Assembly (NCBI GenBank): GCA_965203735.1
Contig: OZ241909.1
Coordinates: 1,736,001 to 1,800,000, forward strand
Length of the DNA stretch: 64,000 nucleotides
Origin: Bin55 sp965203735
GTDB lineage: Bacteria; Pseudomonadota; Gammaproteobacteria; Pseudomonadales; Azotimanducaceae
Reading direction: 5' to 3'
Positions 44,901-52,334 of the stretch are shown piece after piece (position 1 is the first letter of the stretch; the number at the start of each line of letters is the position of its first letter). The notes under the pieces were generated by a model. It ran no database searches and had not been told where the DNA came from. It saw only the letters and a program-made list of their open reading frames with translations. The position numbers and the translations under genes are program-made.

Positions 44901-47900
44901 GACATTGCTGCGGAGTTCTTGCGGTCTTGCCTAACCAAGTAGTCAAGAGTTCGAATTCCGACCTCGGGAGCAATCCAGCGGGTGCCCGACGACTCCAATT
45001 GTGACGCGATTCGCTCACGTTGTTCGGCTGCCTCACCTATGTCTGACCACGCACCCCATGCGATGGATTGACCCGGAAGGCCAATTGCACGTCGATGTGC
45101 AGCTAGCTGATCGAGAAACGCATTGGCTGCTGCGTGGTTGGCTTGACCCGCATTTCCAAGGACACTCACTGCACTCGAGAACAGTACAAACAGATCTAGC
45201 TCGCGATCCTTCGTCAGCTGGTGCAGATGCCATGCTCCAAGGACCTTTGGCCACAACACGTGCTCAAACCGTTCCCATGACTGATTCAGCAGTGAACCAT
45301 CGGAGAGCACACCGACGCTATGAATTACTCCACCAAGAGGGGGCAAGGTCGCGTCGATTTCCGCAATCATCGCATTAACTTTCGACGTATCGGTAATGTC
45401 GGCAATCTTTGTGACGATGTTTATGTTCTTAGTAGCCAAGTCCTGTATGGTTTGTGTAGCTTCCGGATCGGGTTCTCGGCGACCGTTCAGCACAATGTTT
45501 GTTGCGCCTTGTTCAGCGAGCCACTCTGCGACGGCACACCCAATTCCACCCATACCACCAGTTACTAGATATGTTCTATCGCTTCTCAATCTGCCCCGAG
45601 CCAATGGCGACATTGTCAATACGAGCTTGCCAATGTGGCGTGCAGAACCCATAAACTGCAAGGCTTCACCGACTTCGACGATAGGCCACTTTGAATGCCT
45701 TATCGGATTCAGTGTTCCTTTTCCGAATTCATCTACGAGCGGTCTAAACACTCGACCAACGTACTCGGGTTCGTCTCGCTTCAGTTCGTCAAGAGACACT
45801 ATGTGATAGTCAACGTCGGGCCGGGCAGTCGACATTTCTTCCGGAGTGAAGATGTTCAAACGCCCAATCTCAATGAAACGTCCGTTTTCTCCTAGGCACG
45901 CAAGACTTGCAGCTATGAATCCTTCACTTGTCAAGCTGTTCAGGACAATGTCGACCCCTTGGCCGTTTGTGGCTTTCAATATTTCCTCGGAAAAGTCCGT
46001 GGTTCTGCTATCGAAGATGTGGTCGATCCCTATCGAACGAAGATATGCCTGTTTTGGCTGGCTAGCGGTGGCAAACACCTCCGCCCCAGCCGACCGAACC
46101 AGCTGAATGGCGGCTAGTCCAACTCCACCTGCAGCAGAATGCACCAAGACTCGGTCTCCTTTCTTGAGATCTGCAAGTTCGAAACCAACTATTGCGGTGG
46201 CAAATGCAATTGGGATTGTGGCAAGCTCCGGAAATGTCAATCGATCAGGCGCATGCGCAACAAGATCGGCGTGCGTTGTGATTTGGGGTCCGAACGTTCC
46301 AAACCCCATTCCAAAGACACGTTGTCCGACTGCGAATTCTTGAACTTCGTCTCCGGTTTCGGAAATGTACCCGGAAAACTCCAATCCCAGTGACGCGTTA
46401 GGTACCTGAGCACCTAGAGCAACAAGCACATCGGAGAAATTCAACCCGGCCGCTTCGACCTGAACCCGAACATGCCTCGGTTCGAGGCTAGTGGTCTGCA
46501 AAAGCGTTGTTCCGACATCTGACAGTGTTCCTTCTTCTCCCGCAGCAACAATCCAATTGGGTTCGGGAGGAAGTTCAAACTGGCTAGAGCTCTCGGACGC
46601 TGCGACTAGGCGAGCGGCATAGCGAGTGCTCCTGCGATACGCAATGTGGTTTTCTTCGGTCGGTGAAAGCAGATCGTGCATCAATTCGTCGATTCTGAAG
46701 TTCGACGGTTCCATGTCGACAACTCTGGGAGTCAGGAATGGGGCTTCGAGTCCAACTACTTTTCCAAATCCCCAAAGTGTGGAGCCTGAGAGAACGCCAG
46801 ATTGCTCGATTTCAAGCACTTGAGCTCCACTAGTAACGAACCACACACCGTTTGTGGGACTAATTCCGGCCTCCATTAGGACTTTGGTGAGACCCAGCGC
46901 GCTTCCAGTACTGTGTTTGATGTCGTTTGCTAGTTCTTCAACAGTTGCTTCGGTGTTGTGACCGTCCAATGATGCAAGGTGAATTACTCCTCGAAGAGGA
47001 GACTCCAGAGATTCCAACGATTCGAGAAGGTCGTTGTGCCCAATCGATTCGAGTGGCCAACCAATCGGCACTAGCTCAGCAGACTCCTCGGATCTTGTGA
47101 TCAAGACTTTCTGGTCCAACGACTCGAGAGTGTCTTGGAGCTGTATTGCTACATCCCCGGAGTCGGGTTCGATAATCCAAGTTCCAGAACGCAAAGTTGC
47201 GTCTTTAGGTGCTTGAGCGACAACCGTTCCTGAACCCAGCGGTCCGGATTCCTCAGAGATCGTTTCACCACCGAAAACGATTGAATCGACATAACCCGCA
47301 TCTTTCAATGCCGAACGCCAAATATCCGGGCTGGCCAAGGCGTGGTTCCCTCGATAGGAGTCGTTGTATCTCCACCATCCATCGAGGAATCCAAACGTCA
47401 TGTCTTGCCATGATCTTCCCTTCAGAGATTCCAGTGCGACCAAGAATCCTCCAGGGGCTAGCAGCTCGCGACAGTTGCTCAGGGTGGCACACAAGTCTAT
47501 GGTTGCGTGTAGGACGTTTGCGGCAATGACAATGTCGTAATGTCCATGCTTGAATCCTTGAGCAATCGGATCGTGTTCAACGTCAAGGGCAAGGTACTCA
47601 ATGTTCAATCCACTGTCGGAAAAACGTTGCTCTGCCGCAAAAAAGAAACCTGCTGAGATGTCGGTGTACATGTACTCAAGGTTCTTTTCGCAAAGTTCCT
47701 CGAACACTATCTCAGTCGTTGCTCCGGTGCCCGCTCCTACTTCTATGACGCGCAACGGTCGATCTTCGGGCAGGTCTCGTACCAGCCGTGCTATGACGTC
47801 TCCTAGCAAGCGATTTCCTGCAGCGGACACTGGTGCAGTCCGATAGAAGTCAGTTGCGCCCGGAGAGTCTTCCTCGAACAGAAGAGCCAGTGGGTCCATT

Positions 47901-50900
47901 TCGCCCTTGAGCAACTGAATCATGTTGGAACCAAAGCGATTGAGCATCGAGAGCTCATACATCCCATGCGGATGTCTTTCTTGTAGATCTTTGAACAGCT
48001 GCTCGGGTGAGTTCAAGCTTTCGGGCAGTGGTTTATCACTAGTTAGCGCAACACTGAATTCGCCTGGTGAGGACTGTGCCAGGACCCCCGCTCGGACAAG
48101 AATCTCAAGCATTCGATTGAACAACTGTTCATGCTGGTCTTCGACTTGCAGGGAGGACATGAGCTTTCGCACATCGATGACATTAGAACTTTGGTCTCTC
48201 AGTCCAGCACCCTCAAGCGTAGACGCAACCCACGACTGTGCGAATATTTCGAGGTCGTTCAGCAGTTCGACTCGCTCTTCCGGAGAGACTCCCTGTGCCT
48301 TTAAGTAATCGAAAAACGGTTCCACGTTAGATTTCAGTTCGGACATTTCCGCTAGCGGATGCTCTTGTCGCATCGCATCGGGATGCCTTGCTTCTCGCCA
48401 TACGATGTCGTAGATCAGGTCAATTGGGTCTTCTACTGCGGATAGCAATGATGAACGCGTGGTGCGTTTGAGGATCAATCCCTTGAGCGTCCCAATAGTG
48501 CGACCTGTGCGAGTGCCTATCCAGAGATCACCACTCACCGTCTCCGGTATTGAGGATTCGTCGATCTCACTGTTTCCATTGCTATCGGACGCGGATTGAT
48601 GTAGTCGAGCATGGCAGACCACAGTTTCAGGCATTGGAAGAGAGATTGAGAGTTTCTCCCAACCAAAGGGGATGTACGTCCCACCTTCCCCGATCTCAGC
48701 GGATTCGCGAGCTGCGGACAATACTTGGAAGAAAGCATCCAATAGCAGCGGCTGCAGCTCGGCCCCAGGGAGTTTGTCGTCATCGCGGACTGATATTTCC
48801 GCAATTGCTTGATCGGCATTGGTATGGAGAGTTTTTAGATTGCGAAATGGAGAACCCAACTGAATATTGGTTGCCGATTTCTTCTCGTAGTAGTCCTTGA
48901 GATCTCGTGGGTCGAATTGCTCCTGTAGAGATGAAATGTCTTTCGCTTCCGCATCGCTCAGTTGGTCGGAATCCGCCGATACGGAACCCGTTGCATGAAG
49001 TACCCATCTATTGTCGGAAGAGCTCTTGCTAAAGATCTCAATTGACTGGTTTCCAAGCTCGTCAGGTTGTTCGCAAATCAGTTGGACCCGTCTGGAGTCA
49101 CCTTCGTCCTCGCCTTGCGATTCCATGAATACCATGGGGTTGTGCAATTGAAGATCGTTTACTGTCACGGTTCCAAACGAGTTAGTGGATGCCAATGACA
49201 TAGATCCAAAAAATGCGCCAGGAACAATAACCTGACCGTAAACCCGATGCTCGTTCAACCACTTGGGGTCATTGGTGAAGAGCTCACTTTCGTACAGCAC
49301 TTCTCCGCGTGGAGTTTCCAGCCGGGATCCCAACAGTTCGTGGTCAGCAGTTCCCTGTTTTCTTCGGCGAGTTTCGACCCAATGCCGACTCCTCTGAAAG
49401 ACATACCCGGGAATGTTGATTTTTCTTCTTGTTTCTCCTGTGTAGAGTCCTTCGAGACGTAGATCGAAGCCATGATCGTAGGCTTGTGCTACGCACTCAA
49501 AGAACCCCCCGTCCAAGGGTCGCTCCGGACGCGACTCGCGAGGCATTTGAAGGCTTGACAGCACAATAGGATTGGACTTTGCAGAGTCGGGCCACGACAT
49601 CTGCGCCATCGGTCCGAGCACCGAATCCGGACCTATTTCCAACACTGCATCTGTTCCAAGGGAAGCAACGGTTTCTATACCGGCGCGAAACTCAATGGAC
49701 TGTCGAGCATGCCTTCTCCAGTATTTGCCATCTAGGAGCGTTCCCTCAGGAACGAGGTCGCCAGTCACATTGCTAACAATTTGAAGCTTTGGCGAGGAGA
49801 TATCGAGCTTTGCGATTTCTCTTTCAAGTTGATCAAGAATCGGTTCGACTAGAACGCTGTGATAGGCGGGGCTCTTCTTTAATCGGCGCACACGAACTTC
49901 GTCGTTCTCCAACTGTTCCAATAGAGGTTCGAGCAAGTGTTGGTATCCACTTAGGACTTGGTGTGTTCCGTTTAGCGCGGCGACGCTGACGTCAACTTCC
50001 TCATTCTTCTGGTTATGTGCGTCGACAACCGATCGGAGTTCTTCCTCTGGAAGAAAGACGGCCGCCATAAGCCCGGGCCCAGGAAGTTGGCTCATTAAAC
50101 GACCGCGAGCGGATGCAAAGCGACAGCCGTCCTCGAGACTGAATACGCCGGCTGTTCGTGCAGCGGCGATCTCTCCGAGACTGTGCCCAACAACTACGCT
50201 TGGCTGTACACCAATACTCTTCCACAAATCGGTGAGAGCGCATTCCAACGCATATATGGATGGTTGTACCCAGGCTGGATCTTCCAGGAGTTCCTCTGCA
50301 TTTGCAGATCGACCGAACATTGCATCGATAAGTGAGGCATTGCGCTCATCCTGAATGATTGCTTCACATCGATCGATTGTGGCGCGAAAGACTGGTTCGG
50401 ATCCGTAGAGAGCTTCGCCCATTCCAGCCCATTGGCTACCTTGGCCTGTGTAGACGAATGCAGTGTTCTTGTGACCTGTGGCTGGACTGACTTGCTCAAG
50501 AGACTTGAACTGCTCAAGTTGCTCAATCAAAGACTGAGCGCAATCAAATACAACTGCCTTGCGATGGTTGAAGTGGCTTCTCCCGACACTTGCTGTCCAC
50601 GCTAGGTTGTCTAAGGAGCACCCGTTGGTTTCGAAGGAATCTTGTTCTTCCTTTGAGTTCTGTTCCATCCACGCTGAATAGGCTTCTGCCATATCGAGAA
50701 GCGCAACGTGAGACTTCCCCGAGATTGGGAGTATCCGTTTACTACGAGAGTTGAGCTCGCTAGATCGCTTGGGTTCAGAAGATTGGGGTATCTCTTCACC
50801 CCTGACCTGTGTTGGCGAACCTGCCACAAGGTGCATGGCATCTGAGGCCTCGGTTGCTTCGCTCTCAGGAACAAAATCACCGTAGCCTTGAAGAATCACA

Positions 50901-52189
50901 TGCGCGTTGGTACCCGAAAAGCCAAACGAATTGATACCGCCAAGTCGTTCAGTGACGTCTTTCTGCGGCCAAGGCATGGAATGATCGACCACTTGAATTG
51001 GCAACTCGTCCCAATTGATTGCGGAACTTGGATTCTTGAAATTCAGATGTTTCGGAATCATGCCGAATTTGATCGACATTGCGACCTTGATGACACCAGC
51101 AACTCCCGCTGCCGGTTCCAGATGTCCCATATTGGTCTTAACGGATCCAATGAGAAGAGGCTGTCTTGGGTTCCTACCCGCACCGTAGACTTCCGCCGCC
51201 GCATTGATTTCGATGGGATCACCAACGGGAGTGCCCGTACCGTGCGCCTCTAGGTAGTCCACATCAGACGGTCGAATTTGGGCTTGATCAATGGCCGCGG
51301 CGATTACGGACTTCTGAGCTAGTTCACGAGGTACTGTCAGACCCTCGCTCGAGCCATCTTGGTTTATCGAGGTTGCTGCCACACATGCCCAGATGTGATC
51401 GCCATCTCTCACGGCATCTTCGAGACGTTTCAAAACGACAATTCCACATCCTTCTCCACGGACGTAGCCATTTGCCGACTCATCGAACGTCTTGCATGTG
51501 CCGTCAGGAGAGAGCATTCCAGCATTCGCTCTTAACTCGGTCAATTTTCCGGAAAGGATCAATTGCACGCCACCGGCAAGAGCCACGTCGGATTCACCTG
51601 TTTGCAGTGCACCTACAGCTTCATGCATTGCTACCAATGACGAAGAGCATGCTGTATCGATGGTCATGGCAGGACCTTCAAATCCCAAAGCGAAGGAAAC
51701 ACGTCCGATCGCTGTGTTGAGCGAGGTTCCAGTGATGGTGTAGAGGCTGGCAGCAGGCTTGGACGTGTCTGCCCCACCCAGAATCAGGTAGCGATAGTCG
51801 TTGTTACTCATTCCGGCGTAGACCGAAGCGGAACTTTCTCTCAAGCTCTCTGGATCGATGTTCGCGTTTTCGAGTGCTTGCCAGCTTGTCTCGAGCATCA
51901 TCCTTTGTTGAGGATCAAGAAACTCCGCCTCGGATGGAGAGATTCGGAAGAACTCTGCATCAAATTGATCGATATCCGTCAGAAACGCACCATAGCGACA
52001 TGCGCTTGGAATCTTGGAGGTGTCTGCATAGAGTTCACCTACTCGCCCGTCATTAGCACCCGGAGGGCACTCGCTCGTGCAGTTTGCTCCCTCTACAAGA
52101 TTCTTCCAATAGGTGGAGAGATCCGGTGATCCCGGAAACCTACAAGCCATCCCGACGATTGCAATTTTTGAAAGCTCTTGTGACGTCAA
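41951..52189 (-). CDS. Type I polyketide synthase, KS-AT-DH-MT-psiKR-ER-KR-ACP-KS-AT°
   Basis: A 3412-residue cytoplasmic megasynthase. By hand count: KS1 8-440 (Cys181 in DTACSSS, His316, His356); AT1 575-865 (Ser670 in GHSLGE, His777 in SPAYHS); DH 948-1240 (His981 in HRVYGQVIVP, Asp1151 in LLLDAFFQ); C-methyltransferase 1300-1640 (SAM motif VIEVGAGTGA at 1481); structural psiKR 1665-1870; ER 1875-2193 (HSAAGGVG at 2017); KR 2200-2385 (GGMGGIG at 2211); ACP 2480-2560 (Ser2515 in GMDSLM); KS2 2580-3000 (Cys2745, His2880, His2920); AT° 3090-3400, lacking the catalytic serine. AT1 motifs are nearer malonyl-type. The module would make a fully reduced methyl-branched acyl chain, possibly iteratively. 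TTG start at 52189 with GAGG eight bases upstream. No thioesterase. Confidence 0.95.
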   Translation of the reverse strand: MTSQELSKIAIVGMACRFPGSPDLSTYWKNLVEGANCTSECPPGANDGRVGELYADTSKIPSACRYGAFLTDIDQFDAEFFRISPSEAEFLDPQQRMMLETSWQALENANIDPESLRESSASVYAGMSNNDYRYLILGGADTSKPAASLYTITGTSLNTAIGRVSFALGFEGPAMTIDTACSSSLVAMHEAVGALQTGESDVALAGGVQLILSGKLTELRANAGMLSPDGTCKTFDESANGYVRGEGCGIVVLKRLEDAVRDGDHIWACVAATSINQDGSSEGLTVPRELAQKSVIAAAIDQAQIRPSDVDYLEAHGTGTPVGDPIEINAAAEVYGAGRNPRQPLLIGSVKTNMGHLEPAAGVAGVIKVAMSIKFGMIPKHLNFKNPSSAINWDELPIQVVDHSMPWPQKDVTERLGGINSFGFSGTNAHVILQGYGDFVPESEATEASDAMHLVAGSPTQVRGEEIPQSSEPKRSSELNSRSKRILPISGKSHVALLDMAEAYSAWMEQNSKEEQDSFETNGCSLDNLAWTASVGRSHFNHRKAVVFDCAQSLIEQLEQFKSLEQVSPATGHKNTAFVYTGQGSQWAGMGEALYGSEPVFRATIDRCEAIIQDERNASLIDAMFGRSANAEELLEDPAWVQPSIYALECALTDLWKSIGVQPSVVVGHSLGEIAAARTAGVFSLEDGCRFASARGRLMSQLPGPGLMAAVFLPEEELRSVVDAHNQKNEEVDVSVAALNGTHQVLSGYQHLLEPLLEQLENDEVRVRRLKKSPAYHSVLVEPILDQLEREIAKLDISSPKLQIVSNVTGDLVPEGTLLDGKYWRRHARQSIEFRAGIETVASLGTDAVLEIGPDSVLGPMAQMSWPDSAKSNPIVLSSLQMPRESRPERPLDGGFFECVAQAYDHGFDLRLEGLYTGETRRKINIPGYVFQRSRHWVETRRRKQGTADHELLGSRLETPRGEVLYESELFTNDPKWLNEHRVYGQVIVPGAFFGSMSLASTNSFGTVTVNDLQLHNPMVFMESQGEDEGDSRRVQLICEQPDELGNQSIEIFSKSSSDNRWVLHATGSVSADSDQLSDAEAKDISSLQEQFDPRDLKDYYEKKSATNIQLGSPFRNLKTLHTNADQAIAEISVRDDDKLPGAELQPLLLDAFFQVLSAARESAEIGEGGTYIPFGWEKLSISLPMPETVVCHARLHQSASDSNGNSEIDESSIPETVSGDLWIGTRTGRTIGTLKGLILKRTTRSSLLSAVEDPIDLIYDIVWREARHPDAMRQEHPLAEMSELKSNVEPFFDYLKAQGVSPEERVELLNDLEIFAQSWVASTLEGAGLRDQSSNVIDVRKLMSSLQVEDQHEQLFNRMLEILVRAGVLAQSSPGEFSVALTSDKPLPESLNSPEQLFKDLQERHPHGMYELSMLNRFGSNMIQLLKGEMDPLALLFEEDSPGATDFYRTAPVSAAGNRLLGDVIARLVRDLPEDRPLRVIEVGAGTGATTEIVFEELCEKNLEYMYTDISAGFFFAAEQRFSDSGLNIEYLALDVEHDPIAQGFKHGHYDIVIAANVLHATIDLCATLSNCRELLAPGGFLVALESLKGRSWQDMTFGFLDGWWRYNDSYRGNHALASPDIWRSALKDAGYVDSIVFGGETISEESGPLGSGTVVAQAPKDATLRSGTWIIEPDSGDVAIQLQDTLESLDQKVLITRSEESAELVPIGWPLESIGHNDLLESLESLESPLRGVIHLASLDGHNTEATVEELANDIKHSTGSALGLTKVLMEAGISPTNGVWFVTSGAQVLEIEQSGVLSGSTLWGFGKVVGLEAPFLTPRVVDMEPSNFRIDELMHDLLSPTEENHIAYRRSTRYAARLVAASESSSQFELPPEPNWIVAAGEEGTLSDVGTTLLQTTSLEPRHVRVQVEAAGLNFSDVLVALGAQVPNASLGLEFSGYISETGDEVQEFAVGQRVFGMGFGTFGPQITTHADLVAHAPDRLTFPELATIPIAFATAIVGFELADLKKGDRVLVHSAAGGVGLAAIQLVRSAGAEVFATASQPKQAYLRSIGIDHIFDSRTTDFSEEILKATNGQGVDIVLNSLTSEGFIAASLACLGENGRFIEIGRLNIFTPEEMSTARPDVDYHIVSLDELKRDEPEYVGRVFRPLVDEFGKGTLNPIRHSKWPIVEVGEALQFMGSARHIGKLVLTMSPLARGRLRSDRTYLVTGGMGGIGCAVAEWLAEQGATNIVLNGRREPDPEATQTIQDLATKNINIVTKIADITDTSKVNAMIAEIDATLPPLGGVIHSVGVLSDGSLLNQSWERFEHVLWPKVLGAWHLHQLTKDRELDLFVLFSSAVSVLGNAGQANHAAANAFLDQLAAHRRAIGLPGQSIAWGAWSDIGEAAEQRERIASQLESSGTRWIAPEVGIRTLDYLVRQDRKNSAAMSVDWTALEEHLPTRPPLLQDLLSSDAESASSDEDSLSLDIDALRECEAEERESLLGMHLQKQIQSILRLQSLPSPNVGFFDLGMDSLMAVELRNRLNRVFEGGLTVSQTAVFDYPDVESLAKHLSNELTDASATGESSDRSAISVPTSINGKIAVVGIACRVPGADSYSSFWSNIANGVDALASERNSETIANGIVGTDSIGDEAQYRCGFVDGIDEFDAPFFRIRPIDARAMDPRQRMLLETCWEAIEDAAIDPSDLRGSRVGVYVGMGGSEYRDVVNANGGEDSYIGTSSAMTTGRLSYIFGLTGPAMSFDLACASSLVAIHEGIKALQSGEVDLALVGGVNALLSSPIMRFHKSLGLLSQQGKCLPFDQYGDGYVRGEGCGILLLKRLEEAQSDGDPIWSTLLGSAVNQNGPSAGLTIPNGTAQEQVMRDALTRAGVPAADVDFVEAHANGLPLSDPIELRAASSVYASDSERVDPLLLGSIKSSVGHLEWAAGSVGVIRVILSMRNGKIPAQLHLDNPNEQVDWEGLKIDFARTTVDWPSNGKRIGAVSAFGMSGTNAHVLVESNSHGSDYSPSLDGASISFGTPQRVEIEQSDSEISLNKDDLDSEGTNRSYRMLPLSGKSLESVAQMAQKYISWLEELAPHHEDEDVLRAFLADVAWTASIGRDHFGHRQGIVFSDLSTLLEKLKDVTCNPPQSEPEDGEIGLNLGVVYRGEVDGSSRLLKGLYEQNHVVRAVVNHLNQVSMELNDTEIVESLVLLETSEELGNSSQYMATFLLQLALAEFWKCMGQRPSVIAGEGIGLIAALCHAGSLNISQALQFVQNLELQDGRFEWSSGTEVQSPRTPVFANSTGTLAGSSTEISELLHDLCLQDYVPSTPNELQKHGVNCVMEIGSCEFRDDVNTADSLKSNSSPQVIARCLPSPNAQFENLTPAHSLMQAVRDTYEAQLNLSLRGLFVGEVRRKLTLPTYAFQRRRYWFND

Positions 52190-52254
52190 ATCTGATCCTC
52201 TTGAAAAAGCCTTGAGACTATCGTTAAACGCGGGAAACTCATGTCCGTTTAGCG

Positions 52255-52275
52255 TTATTCGTATGATATGAATAA
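52255..52275. promoter_or_regulatory. 21-bp near-perfect palindrome between PKS and sulP
   Basis: TTATTC (52255-52260) and GAATAA (52270-52275) flank TAT/ATA half-sites (52262-52264 and 52266-52268) around a central G at 52265; only the pair 52261/52269 does not match. It lies 66 bases before the PKS start and 60 bases before the sulP start, between divergent genes. A second inverted repeat, TAAACG (52225-52230) / CGTTTA (52246-52251), lies next to it. Size and place suit a dimeric regulator controlling one or both genes. Confidence 0.45.
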
Positions 52276-52334
52276 ATCAAGAATCTTCTCTCTCGGACAT
52301 CTCCAAGAGGGAATTCGGCTGTGGTAGGGATACT

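Noticed and set aside
41951..52189. Polyunsaturated fatty acid synthase or enediyne-type PKS
   Set aside because: Those have tandem ACPs and no C-methyltransferase. This protein has one internal ACP, an MT and an ER in the standard order DH-MT-ER-KR.
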